A stretch of DNA of 22,281 nt from a virus. Positions 5,623 through 15,000 of the stretch are shown piece after piece. The DNA lies in the IMG/VR virus record IMGVR_UViG_3300025137_000332, positions 1 through 22,281 of that record. One strand, written 5' to 3'. The stretch's first letter is position 1. Each line of letters starts with the position of its first letter. Under the pieces are notes generated by a model. It saw only the letters and a program-made list of their open reading frames with translations. It was not told the DNA's origin and ran no database searches. Both the position numbers and the translations under genes were made by a program.

Positions 5623-8163
5623 ATGTCTAATGATAATACCCTTGTAAATAAGGTATCTCCATTAATACAAACTCAACTGCCCGAATTCATTCAGTCAGAC
5701 CATCCCCTATTTGCTAGTTTTTTAAAATCGTATTATCAATTTCTAGAAAGTGCTGAAGTAACTTTTAGTGAGGTTAATAACTATCTTGTTCAAGAAACAA
5801 CATCTCCACAATTCATTCTTGACCAACAAGGAGATAATGTTGTTCTTGAAGACTCTGTAGCAAAGTTTACTGTCGGAGAAACTATTACTGGTTTAACTTC
5901 TGGAGCTACAGCAAAGGTTCTAGTGGATGATGTAGATAATAACAAAAGACTTTTTATATCTGCACAGTCTCAATTTATTATTGGGGAAACTGTCAATGGG
6001 TCTACTTCAAACTCTTCTGGTACTATATCAAATTACAAAGCGAACCCTGTACAAAACATTCAACAACTTTTGGGTTATGCAAACGTAGACACTACTGTCT
6101 ATGATTTCTTAGATAGATTTAGAGATTCGTTCCTAGACGGAATGGTTGACAACATTAATAGTGGTGTTGATAAAAGAAAACTAATTAAAAATATTCGTGA
6201 CCTCTACATATCAAAGGGTACAAAAAAAGGACATGAATTATTCTTCAGACTTCTTTTAAATGAAGAAGCAACTATTTCTTATCCTACAGAAAATCTTTTA
6301 AGACCGTCTGATGGTCAGTGGACTTTCAGAACTATTATGAAAGTTCAAGAACTAACTGGTTTTGTTAGTGAACTTATTGGTCAAACGATTACTGGTCAGT
6401 CATCAACTGCTACTGCAATTCCAACATCAACTCTTGGATACAGAGAATCTAACACAAGTATTCAAGAAATTGAAATTGATACAAACTTAATTGTAGGAAC
6501 ATTCGCCGTTGGGGAAACTGTCAAAGGAACTTCTGTTACAAATGACACAGACGTATCCTTTAAAATTCTAGGAATGGTAACAGGAGCTACAGTTTCAAAT
6601 CGTGGTCTTTATTACACTGCTGGACAATCTGTTCCAATTGCTACAGGGGGAAGTGCTACAGCAACTGCTACAGTAGAAACTGTTGGTGTGGGTGGAGTTG
6701 ATAATATTATAATTGATACGGTTGGTAGTAACTATGCAACTGGTGACACAATTAACTTTAATAATACTGGAACAGATGGTACTGGTGCTGCTGCTCAAAT
6801 TTCTGTAGTTGGTGGAGCCCTTGCTCCAGAGACAGGTGATGTTAATGAATATGGAATGGCACTTACAGACCATATTTTATTAGAAGACTTTACTCAATCA
6901 GTAATGGGTGATACTTATCATGGAACAAAGATTGTTCTTGAGGATGCTACATTTGGTAATGCGCCAGGCAGTAGTGTAAATGAACGTGGTTCTATTACAG
7001 ACATTAGATTAATTAATAGTGGTACAGGATATAAAAGTCTTCCCTTTATTTCTTCTATATCAACTGCTTCTGGTACTGGAGCTAAACTTCTTGGTAAATC
7101 AACAAGTGGTATTGGACAGATTGAAGGTATTACATTCTCAAATTTTGGTTTCAATTACACCTCTGCACCAACGATAAGTCCACTACGTCATGTTATCATA
7201 ACAGGAATAACTGGAACATTTTCTGCTGGGAATTCATTAACATCTCATACAGGTAAAGTTGTAACCTTTGATACTGTAAGACAACTTATGACAATTGACA
7301 CAACAGCTAATCTAGCTGTAGGAAATACAATTGCTACTTCGGGTGCTAGTGGTGTTGTTGCTGATGTAAACATTGGTGTTGCAACTGCAACTATCGGACA
7401 GGTTGGTACAACAACTGGCGATTTCTTAGGAGAGTTTGGTAAAGCATCTTCAGATGTTATGAGAATTCAAGACTCTAATTATTACCAAGACTATTCCTAT
7501 GTGGTTAAAGTTGGTGAGGGTATTGCTAGTTGGAGAAGTGCAATCAAGAAAACTGTTCACCCTGCTGGTTGGGCTGTGTTCGGAGAAGTTGCAACAGTTA
7601 ACAAAGTAAGTGCTGGAGTACAGGTACAACAGGTAGAATCATTTACACCAGAACTCGCATCTCTATTCTCTACAATCTTTACAACTATTTTTGGTAGAAG
7701 ACTTGGTGTAGCAGGAACAACAACACTTAGGGCAAACGCTAAGTTGGGTAGTAATGCAATATTAAACTCTGGTGAAAGAGATGTTACATTAACAAAAGTT
7801 AATACTATATTTGTAGGAACTGCCAGAGTAGCAAAGTATACTGGGCCCACATTAGATTTACTTCCTAAGTACGCATTTTCAATTGGGCCAAGAACTACTG
7901 AAAATACACTTGCACACTATCCAACTATAGTGTCTAAAGCAAAGAGCGATACAAATGATTTTGCATATTTTAATATTGGACAATTTGCAGATATAAAAAT
8001 TAACCAAGTATCTGATAGTAATGGTAACATACCAGCTTCAGCATTCGTCACAAAGTCAAATGTGCCACCGCCTGGATCTATTGAGATATCAAATACTTCT
8101 AGTAAGTTTGATACCACTAATATCAGTTTTGACAGTAACTTGAAGACTTTTGATGCACAGTAG
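5623..8163 (+). CDS. Large baseplate-associated structural protein in the gp7 position
   Basis: The start ATG 5623 is 2 nt after the gp6 stop, with no clear ribosome-binding site, so coupling to gp6 is likely. The 846-aa product opens with QTQLPEFIQSDHPLFASFLK and SYYQFLE (17-42), a motif I recall from large baseplate proteins of marine T4-like phages. A helical block at about 143-240 carries ISKGTKKGHELFFRLLLNE and PTENLLRPSDGQW. Residues 80-135 and several later stretches contain FTVGETITGLTSGATAKV-type repeats; 320-520 holds repeats of the SNRGLYYTAG / NSGTGYKSLP kind. By gene order (gp25, gp6, this gene, ..., gp8) it occupies the place of T4 gp7, the long wedge protein (1032 aa), but sequence similarity to gp7 cannot be asserted by eye. 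A structural role is very likely; equivalence to gp7 is inference. Confidence 0.8.
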   Translation: MSNDNTLVNKVSPLIQTQLPEFIQSDHPLFASFLKSYYQFLESAEVTFSEVNNYLVQETTSPQFILDQQGDNVVLEDSVAKFTVGETITGLTSGATAKVLVDDVDNNKRLFISAQSQFIIGETVNGSTSNSSGTISNYKANPVQNIQQLLGYANVDTTVYDFLDRFRDSFLDGMVDNINSGVDKRKLIKNIRDLYISKGTKKGHELFFRLLLNEEATISYPTENLLRPSDGQWTFRTIMKVQELTGFVSELIGQTITGQSSTATAIPTSTLGYRESNTSIQEIEIDTNLIVGTFAVGETVKGTSVTNDTDVSFKILGMVTGATVSNRGLYYTAGQSVPIATGGSATATATVETVGVGGVDNIIIDTVGSNYATGDTINFNNTGTDGTGAAAQISVVGGALAPETGDVNEYGMALTDHILLEDFTQSVMGDTYHGTKIVLEDATFGNAPGSSVNERGSITDIRLINSGTGYKSLPFISSISTASGTGAKLLGKSTSGIGQIEGITFSNFGFNYTSAPTISPLRHVIITGITGTFSAGNSLTSHTGKVVTFDTVRQLMTIDTTANLAVGNTIATSGASGVVADVNIGVATATIGQVGTTTGDFLGEFGKASSDVMRIQDSNYYQDYSYVVKVGEGIASWRSAIKKTVHPAGWAVFGEVATVNKVSAGVQVQQVESFTPELASLFSTIFTTIFGRRLGVAGTTTLRANAKLGSNAILNSGERDVTLTKVNTIFVGTARVAKYTGPTLDLLPKYAFSIGPRTTENTLAHYPTIVSKAKSDTNDFAYFNIGQFADIKINQVSDSNGNIPASAFVTKSNVPPPGSIEISNTSSKFDTTNISFDSNLKTFDAQ

Positions 8164-8175
8164 TTGTAGAAGTCT

Positions 8176-8183
8176 TATAAATA
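8176..8183 (+). promoter_or_regulatory. T4-type late promoter (TATAAATA) upstream of the fibre island
   Basis: An exact TATAAATA lies in the 46-nt gap between the gp7-position gene and the 263-aa fibre-like gene, 26 nt before its ATG. It gives the fibre island its own late transcription start. Confidence 0.85.
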
Positions 8184-8209
8184 AGAGTATAGGAATTTAG
8201 GAGAAACAC

Positions 8210-9001
8210 ATGGCGTATCAAGCAATTGGATTAGGGTCTTCAGCCAACGATGGTAATGGTGACACAATCCGTGCTGGTGGAGATAAAGTAAATGATAACT
8301 TTGTAGAATTGTATACTAAACTTGGTAACGGTTCTGCATTATCGAACATTACTTTCCCTACTGGAACTGATACTATTGTAGGAAGAGCAACTACGGACAC
8401 TCTTACTAACAAAACAATTACTGCTCCCACCATTAACGGAGTAGTTGGTGGAACTCAAACTTCAGCAACAATCACTACACTTACAACTGCTGGAATTACT
8501 GGAACTGGTGGTGCTCTAGAAGTTACACCAGCTAATAATATACTTGAGATTAGAGGTAATGGTTCATCAGTTGAAGGGCAGATTAAACTTAACTGTCATG
8601 CAAACACACATGGACAAACACTTAAAGCACAACCACATAGTGCAAGTATAACAAACACAATGTTGCTTCCTATTGGTGCAAGTTCTACATTGGTGAGTTT
8701 GATATCTGCTGATACACTTACAAATAAAACTTTAACTTCACCAGATATTAATACACCAGACATTGACGGTGGTACTATTGATGGTGCAGTAATTGGTGCA
8801 AACACTCCAGCTGCAATTACAGGTACAGCAATTAGTGGAACATCTATTGCCGTTACTGGCACTGCTGGTGCAATGACACTGAACTCAGTAACAACAACTC
8901 AACGTAATGCATTGACTGCTGCTGTTGGAATGGTTGTATACAATAGTACTACAAGTAAAATTCAAGCATACGCTGGTAGTGCTTGGGTTGACTTACATTA
9001 A
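8210..9001 (+). CDS. Short tail-fibre-like structural protein, 263 aa
   Basis: The start is ATG 8210, behind AGGAGAAAC (8199-8207). The N-terminus (IGLGSSANDGNGDTIRAGGD, then KVNDNFVELYTKL) is a pattern I recall from short structural proteins of marine T4-like phages. The middle has two copies of a fibre repeat, TDTLTNKTITAPTINGV (62-78) and ADTLTNKTLTSPDINTP (167-183), typical of trimeric fibre shafts. The C-terminus has the common tip motif QRNALTAAVGMVVYNSTTSK with AYAGSAWVDL (231-262). I infer a short homotrimeric fibre or an adapter attached to the baseplate. It is the first gene of a three-gene island between wedge genes. The exact role (gp9/gp10/gp12 analogue) is not decidable here. 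Confidence 0.78.
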   Translation: MAYQAIGLGSSANDGNGDTIRAGGDKVNDNFVELYTKLGNGSALSNITFPTGTDTIVGRATTDTLTNKTITAPTINGVVGGTQTSATITTLTTAGITGTGGALEVTPANNILEIRGNGSSVEGQIKLNCHANTHGQTLKAQPHSASITNTMLLPIGASSTLVSLISADTLTNKTLTSPDINTPDIDGGTIDGAVIGANTPAAITGTAISGTSIAVTGTAGAMTLNSVTTTQRNALTAAVGMVVYNSTTSKIQAYAGSAWVDLH

Positions 9002-9014
9002 AGGATAGATAAGA

Positions 9015-10172
9015 ATGGCAATTGATAAAATTACAGCTAGTGGTCTTGGAGATGGTGGAGTAACAACTGCTGATTTGGCAGATGGTGCTGTATCACTTGC
9101 AAAACTTTCTGCATCTGGAACAAAAAACAATACAACATTCCTTCGTGGAGATAATACGTTTTCTGCATTGTCAACCACTCTCGCTGGACTAGATGATACT
9201 ACAGTAAACTCAGGCGACCCAGCATATAATAGTAATGTTGCTGGTGCATCAGTTGGTCACATTTGGGTTAACTCAACTTCTGGTGAGGTTTATGTTCTAA
9301 CAAACGCTACAAACAACTTAAATGTTTGGACAAATATTGGTGATGGAACTGGAACTCTTAACGCCTCATATAATATATCAGACATCCTCGTAGTCGCTGG
9401 AGGCGGCGGCGGTGGTGCTCGTGGAGGCGGTGGTGCTGGTGGTATGCTTCAAGCAGCAGGTTATAGTATTTTAACTGGTAACACAATCACAGCAACCGTT
9501 GGTGGTGGTGGTGACCAAGGTAGTGCTGGTGATGGTAATGATGGGGGCAACTCTGTTCTTGCAACAAATGGTGGTCAATGGTCAACACTAACTGCAATCG
9601 GTGGTGGTGGCGGCGGTCAAACAAATGGTCGTACTGGTGGTTCTGGTGGCGGTGGTGATTATCAAGCATCTGGTGGTGCTGGAACTGCTGGACAAGGAAA
9701 TGCTGGTGGTGCTGGTGCTGGCTCTGCTACTGTAACTGGTGGAGGCGGTGGTGGAAAATCTGCTGCTGGTTCTAATGGTGTTGGTAACTCAGCTGGTGGT
9801 GCTGGTGGTGCTGGTTTAGCAGACTCAATTACTGGTTCATCCGTAACATACGCTGGTGGCGGTGGAGGTGGTTCTGAAACAGTTCGTGGTGGTGAAGCCG
9901 GTGCAGGCGGCGGTGGTAGAGGTGTTTTCTTATCAGGCTCTGGATGGAATGCTCAAGGTGATGTTGGTGATTCTGGAACTCCAAATACTGGTGGAGGCGG
10001 CGGTGGTTCTTATAATGGTGGTGTCATTGGTGGACACGGTGGTAGTGGTGTAGTTATTATTGTTGTACCTACTGCAAGATATAGTGGAACAACATCTGGT
10101 TCACCAACAGTCACAACAGTGGGTGCAAACAAAGTAATTAAATTTACCTCTTCTGGTACATATACAGCATAG
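9015..10172 (+). CDS. Polyglycine-rich tail-fibre adhesin, 385 aa
   Basis: The start is ATG 9015, with AAAGGATAG about 8 nt upstream. Residues 1-37 (MAIDKITASGLGDGGVTTAD, then LADGAVSLAKL) resemble the start of the fibre gene at 21721 and probably anchor the protein. Residues 60-115 contain a small beta motif (VGHIWVNSTSGEVYVLTN). From about residue 128 to 345 the sequence is dominated by Gly-rich runs (GGGGGG, GGAGGAG) between short variable segments, ending GGHGGSGVVIIVVPTARYSG; this resembles the widespread glycine-rich domain of phage adhesins, known in S16-type gp38 to form a polyglycine-II sandwich whose loops bind the receptor. I infer a host-recognition tip. The DNA is locally G-rich on the + strand. 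Confidence 0.8.
   Translation: MAIDKITASGLGDGGVTTADLADGAVSLAKLSASGTKNNTTFLRGDNTFSALSTTLAGLDDTTVNSGDPAYNSNVAGASVGHIWVNSTSGEVYVLTNATNNLNVWTNIGDGTGTLNASYNISDILVVAGGGGGGARGGGGAGGMLQAAGYSILTGNTITATVGGGGDQGSAGDGNDGGNSVLATNGGQWSTLTAIGGGGGGQTNGRTGGSGGGGDYQASGGAGTAGQGNAGGAGAGSATVTGGGGGGKSAAGSNGVGNSAGGAGGAGLADSITGSSVTYAGGGGGGSETVRGGEAGAGGGGRGVFLSGSGWNAQGDVGDSGTPNTGGGGGGSYNGGVIGGHGGSGVVIIVVPTARYSGTTSGSPTVTTVGANKVIKFTSSGTYTA
9396..10052 (+). repeat. GGN-codon-rich low-complexity tract encoding polyglycine segments
   Basis: The + strand is dense in ggtggtggcggcggt-like runs, much richer in G than the AT-rich surroundings, and includes many imperfect repeats of GGT-GGT-GCT-GGT. Reading frames on both strands stay open across it because stop codons are excluded by composition. 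Such repeats can expand or contract by slippage or recombination. Confidence 0.75.
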
Positions 10173-10182
10173 GAAAACAAAT

Positions 10183-10515
10183 ATGACATATTTCGCAAAA
10201 GTATCAAGTGATGGAACAGTACTAGACGTTATTGTTGCAGACCAAGATTTTATTGATAACAATACAGAAAGTTCAGATGACCATTCTTATGTAGAAACAT
10301 TTATGGATGCAGATGGAAAATCTAAAAAATATAATTATGCATCAAAGGGTCATATGTATAATTCTGATGCTAAGGCATTTCACAGGTTACAACCTTATGC
10401 AAGTTGGAAACTGAACACAACAACATATTTGTGGGAGCCTCCTGTTGCACAACCATCTAGTGGTAAACACGAATGGGATGAAGGTACTCAAAAATGGGTT
10501 GCAGTAACCGAATAA
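10183..10515 (+). CDS. Small fibre-associated protein of the W-rich marine-phage type, 110 aa
   Basis: The start is ATG 10183, with ATAGGAAAA (10171-10179) upstream. The N-terminus MTYFAKVSSDGTVLDVIVADQDFID and the C-terminal pattern RLQPYASWKLN..TYLWEPPV...P....HEWDE.TQKWV (about 67-106) match a small protein I recall as very common next to tail and fibre genes in T4-like phages of marine bacteria. The spaced tryptophans (near 74, 86, 97 and 103) suggest a compact aromatic beta domain. Its biochemical role is not established to my knowledge; location right after the adhesin suggests a fibre tip, cap or assembly partner. It contains no signal peptide or membrane segment. Confidence 0.75.
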   Translation: MTYFAKVSSDGTVLDVIVADQDFIDNNTESSDDHSYVETFMDADGKSKKYNYASKGHMYNSDAKAFHRLQPYASWKLNTTTYLWEPPVAQPSSGKHEWDEGTQKWVAVTE

Positions 10516-10518
10516 ATA
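10511..10518 (+). promoter_or_regulatory. Possible weak late promoter (AATAAATA) upstream of the gp8-like gene
   Basis: AATAAATA differs from the late octamer only at the first base and overlaps the stop codon of the previous gene, 18 nt before the next ATG. This is the same spacing as the exact late promoters at 1799 and 3252. The same variant occurs at 18919-18926. In AT-rich DNA a one-mismatch octamer is weak evidence. Confidence 0.45.
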
Positions 10519-10536
10519 AGATTATAGGAAAAAACA

Positions 10537-12045
10537 ATGGCAGCGATAATTACAGAAAAATTTAGACAAGCAAATGCAGATACATTTTTTGCAAACTTGT
10601 CTTCCAGCAAATATTATATGTTTGTTGGAAAGTCACAACCGTGGACTTCAGAAGGTGCGGCTTCGGATAGTAATCCACCCACACCAATTGATAGTGTAGC
10701 GCCCGAATCTTATTATTGGGATGATATGTTGGCAGCAAAACTAATTGCTGGTTCAAACATTTCTTATGTAGTTCCTCGTAGAAATTTCTCTACAAGTTCT
10801 GCATTCGATATGTATCGTCACGATGTTTCGGGAACAACTACTACTGGTAACTACCCAGCGAAAACAACTTCGTCAAGTGGTGCTACTAGTGTATATGATT
10901 CTACATATTACTTCTTAACAAGTGCTAATCGTGTGTATAAGGTATTATATAATGGTGACCAACTTCAAACTGGTGCATCTAATATTTCGGGTTCTGAACC
11001 AACAACAGAATCAACTACACCATTTTGGCAGGATGGGAATTATTATCTAAAGTATATGTATTCACTAACTACTTCAGAAGTTCAAAACTTTTTAACTACT
11101 GATTTTATGCCTGTATCAAATACTGCAAACGCTGTAGTTGATAGGGGTATCTATGTATTTTCGGTAACAACTGCTGGGTCATCGTATCCAAATGGAACTT
11201 TCTATTCACCACTTCGTGGTGATGGTACTGGTGGTAAGATTGCTCTCGTTGTTGCTGGTGGTTCAATTACAGAATTTGGTTCTAATAATTCAACCAGTTC
11301 ATATATGTATGCGCCGGGCAGTGGATATAGTTTTGCAAACATCGACCTTAGTGCTGCTAATATCTTTACAGACAATGGTTGTTCAACTGCAATCTCTGGT
11401 TCAGTTGCAACTGCATGGGGGAATGCGACTACTGGTGTTATCAGAACAATGATTGAACCAAAGGGTGGTCATGGTTCTGACGATATCGCTGAACTTGGTG
11501 GACATTATATTATGGTTCAAGGTAAATTTGAACCTACTGATACTGATGCAACACAAGTCAATGATTTCAGAAGAGTTGGTTTGTTAAAGAATCCATTCGC
11601 TACTGCGTCTGGTGCTGTTTCAACCCTTTCAACTGCAAGACAAACTAGAGCAGTTATTTTTAGTGGTTCGATTTCAACTAACTTCCAATCAGATGAAAAG
11701 ATTACACAAGCAACAACTGGTGCTCAAGGTAGAGTAGTAGAATTTGATGCTTCCAATAAAATACTATATTACGTTCAAGAAAAGTATACCACTTACGGCC
11801 TAGATAGTAGTGGTAATATGACATTGTTCTCTGGTGCAAATGCAATAACTGGTTCAACATCTTCTGCTAGTTATACACCAAACACAAGTTCTTCTGCAAC
11901 TGTAAATACAACACTATTTGCTAGTGGATATTCAGTACCAGAACTAACTCAAGATACAGGAGAAGTTCTGTACGTTGAAAATAGAAGAGCAATCTCAAGA
12001 GCAAGTGACCAAACAGAAGATATTAAAGTCGTAGTGGAATTTTAA
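10537..12045 (+). CDS. 8: Baseplate wedge protein, gp8-like
   Basis: The start is ATG 10537, behind ATAGGAAAA (10523-10531). The N-terminal 200 residues fit the gp8 pattern of T4-like phages of marine bacteria: MAAIITEKFRQANADTFFAN (1-20), KYYMFVGKSQPW (25-36), YYWDDMLAAKLI (59-70), SYVVPRRNF (76-84) and WQDGNYYLKYMYSLTTSEV (164-182). In T4, gp8 (334 aa) forms dimers in the wedge that link gp7 and gp10. This protein is longer (502 aa): about 390-440 holds an SDEKITQATTGAQGRVVEFD segment related to repeats in two neighbouring virion proteins, and the end is Ser/Thr-rich before a conserved-looking ENRRAISRASDQTEDIKVVV tail. It is 3 nt upstream of the 2061-aa gene. Confidence 0.85.
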   Translation: MAAIITEKFRQANADTFFANLSSSKYYMFVGKSQPWTSEGAASDSNPPTPIDSVAPESYYWDDMLAAKLIAGSNISYVVPRRNFSTSSAFDMYRHDVSGTTTTGNYPAKTTSSSGATSVYDSTYYFLTSANRVYKVLYNGDQLQTGASNISGSEPTTESTTPFWQDGNYYLKYMYSLTTSEVQNFLTTDFMPVSNTANAVVDRGIYVFSVTTAGSSYPNGTFYSPLRGDGTGGKIALVVAGGSITEFGSNNSTSSYMYAPGSGYSFANIDLSAANIFTDNGCSTAISGSVATAWGNATTGVIRTMIEPKGGHGSDDIAELGGHYIMVQGKFEPTDTDATQVNDFRRVGLLKNPFATASGAVSTLSTARQTRAVIFSGSISTNFQSDEKITQATTGAQGRVVEFDASNKILYYVQEKYTTYGLDSSGNMTLFSGANAITGSTSSASYTPNTSSSATVNTTLFASGYSVPELTQDTGEVLYVENRRAISRASDQTEDIKVVVEF

Positions 12046-12048
12046 AAC

Positions 12049-15000
12049 ATGGCACAGAAAACAGATTTAAACGTATCACCATATTATGATGACTTCAATG
12101 TTGACGATGATTTTCATCGTGTACTCTTTCGGCCTGGATTTGCAATCCAAGCAAGAGAACTAACTCAACTACAGTCAATCTTACAAAACCAAGTTGAAAA
12201 GCATGGAAGACATATGTTCAAAGAAGGAACACTTGTTATCCCAGGCCAAACTGGTTTTACTAATGAATTTTATGCAGTCAAACTGCAAAGTACTTTTAAC
12301 TCTGGTGCAATTGCTGGATACCTCTCATCTTATGTTGGTTCAACCATCACAGGTGCAACCTCTGGTGTTACTGCAAGAGTTGTTGCTGTCGATGCTGCTA
12401 CAACTACAGACCCAGAAACTTTATATGTAAAGTATCTATCGTCTGCAACTAATACTTCTGGTACTTCGGTTGCAAACGTAACAACAGAGTTTATTGATGG
12501 GGAATCTATTCAATCAGATATAGTAATCAATTCATTAAATGCTGGTTCTAACTCTGCAACTCTTTTATCATCTGCTGCTACTGCACAAGGGTCTTCTGCA
12601 AGTATACAAGAAGGTGTATACTTCATTCGTGGAAATTTTGTTCGTGTGACAGAACAGAGAATTGTTCTGGACAAGTATACAAACACTCCTTCTTATCGTG
12701 TCGGTCTTACTGTCACAGAAAGTTTAATTACACCAGAAGCAGATACTTCTCTTTTAGATAATGCTACTGGTTCATCTAATGTAAACGCTAAAGGCGCTCA
12801 CAGACTTAAATACACATTGACCCTTGCAAAACTAGACCTTGGTTCTGCCGCTGATGATAACTTTGTCGAACTCTTCAGAGTTCAAAGGGGTATCATTTCT
12901 CAGAAGGCAAGAAATACAGAATATTCTGTTCTTGGTGAGACTTTTGCAAGACGTACTTTTGATGAGTCTGGTGATTATGCAGTTCGTCCTTTCGATATTG
13001 ATATTCGTGAGACTTTAAACGATGGATTGAACAACGGTCTTTATTCTGCTAATGCAAATACAGATAGTGGAAACACTGCATCTGAACAGTTGATGACAGT
13101 ACAAGTTTCGCCTGGAAAGGCATATGTAAAGGGATATGAAATTGAAACCGTATCTCCATCATTCATTGATATTAATAAACCTAGAACTACAGCAGAGTTT
13201 GATAGTGCTGTTACTCCTATGGAAGTGGGTAACTTCGCAAGAGTTCAAAAGGTATTCGGTTCACCAGATCTTCACAGTGATGAAGAGGGTACGTCTGCAA
13301 TTACTCCATATAAAACTGTATCTCTAGTTGATAAAGTAACTTCTACAAGAGGTGCAATTGCTAGTGGTGGAACAGTTCTTGGATTTGCTCGTGTTAAAGG
13401 ATTTGAACACGAATCAAATAACCTTGGGTCAAGTACACATTACCTAACTAAAGCTAGTGTAGATAACGCTGAATTTAAATTATATCTTTTTGATATTCGT
13501 ATGATTACGAAACTAACAGTCAGTGCTGCCCCATCACCTTCTAACAATGTTCCTATCGGTGCAAAGATTACTGGTGTTAATAGTGGTGCAACTGGTTTTG
13601 TAACAACTGGTACTACAAGTACAACTATCAATCTTATTACAACTGTTGGTACATTCCAAACTGGTGAAAAAATACTTTCAACATCAAGTGCTGAGACTGA
13701 CCAGATTGTAGAGAATTCTTCAAACGCTGATATTACTATTAGTACAGTTACAGGTAGAGACTTTAGTGAAGTCAAACAAGTATTCATGGATGACCCACAA
13801 AGTGGTCAAGATTTTACTGCTAACCTTAAACTTTCAAACCAACTTAAACTTAGTGGTGTTGTAACAACAACTTCTGGCGACCCAACCGTAACTGGATTTG
13901 GTACGTCTTTCACTACAGAACTTAAAGCTGGTGATCATATTAACATTGACGGTGTTGGTGAGAAAATTGTTGCAAGTGTTACTAATGCTACAGAGTTAGA
14001 ACTAACCACTAATGGTGGTACTGCACAAACTACAGTTGGTCTAACAAGATTGCGTGCTCAATTACAAGACCAAGAGAAAAACCTTTCTCTTAGAAAAGTA
14101 AGAAAAACAAATACAAAAACTTTAAAGACTGATGGTAATGGAAATGTTTCACAAACCTTTATTACTGTTCGTAAACAATTTATTAAAACATCAAACGGTT
14201 CTGGTATTATAACTTTCGGTGCTGCTACTGGTGAGACTTTCTCTGCAAAATCTAATGTAGATTATATTGCACAAGTATTGACTGCTGGTTCTGCAATCGG
14301 TGGTTCTGGTACAACAGCTGCTGCTGGTGATATTCTTAATCTCAACTCCACACTTGTTACTGCATTTACAATTTCTGGTAACTCACTTTCGATTACTGCC
14401 CCCGCTCTATTAGGTAGTGGTGCAGAAGTTAAGTTAGTTGCTACCGTAACAAGATCTGTGTCAGTTGAAAAAAGTAAAACTAAAAATGCTTCTCATCTTG
14501 TTCTTGTAGATAATGATGTTGCTGAATATGGTACATCTGCTAGACACAAAGATATCTCTCTTGGTCGTGGTGATGTTTATAAGTTACTCGCAGTATACGA
14601 TTCGGAATCTGGTAGTAATCCAGTTATTCCACAATGGACACTTACAGGTGTGAGTGGAACATTCGTAAAGGGTGAGATTATTACTGGTGCAACTTCTGGT
14701 GTTACTGCAACAGTGGTTAATCCAACAACTCCACTTACTTTTGTACCAACAATTTCTACTGCAAATTTCACTTCTAGTGAAAAGATTACAGGTGGAACAT
14801 CTGCCGCTACTGCAACTCTGGATACCTTTACTGCTGGTTCAAGAGATATTACATCTAGGTTTGAACTAGATAATGGACAAAGAGATAACTATTATGATGT
14901 CTCTAGAATAAGAAGAAAGGCTGGTCAAAGTGAACCCGCTGGTAAACTGTTAATCGTATGTCATTATTTTGACCACGGTACAGGTGATTTCTTTTCTGTA

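Noticed and set aside
8143-8176. Inverted repeat AAGACTT / AAGTCTT spanning the end of the gp7-position gene, as a possible terminator
   Set aside because: The stem relies on G-T pairs, the loop is about 14 nt, and no T run follows; the right arm runs into the late promoter. Not a convincing terminator.
9487-9669. Open frame on the - strand rich in histidine
   Set aside because: It is the reverse complement of the GGN-rich adhesin tract; composition removes stop codons. No ribosome-binding site or sensible protein composition, so it is a shadow.
9856-10053. Second + strand frame inside the polyglycine gene
   Set aside because: Valine-rich translation caused by shifted GGT repeats; no start signal and fully contained in a better gene.
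13440-13787. 115-codon - strand frame inside the giant structural gene
   Set aside because: Hydrophobic Val/Ile/Leu-rich translation is typical of the antisense of Thr/Asn/Asp-rich fibre codons; no start signal.
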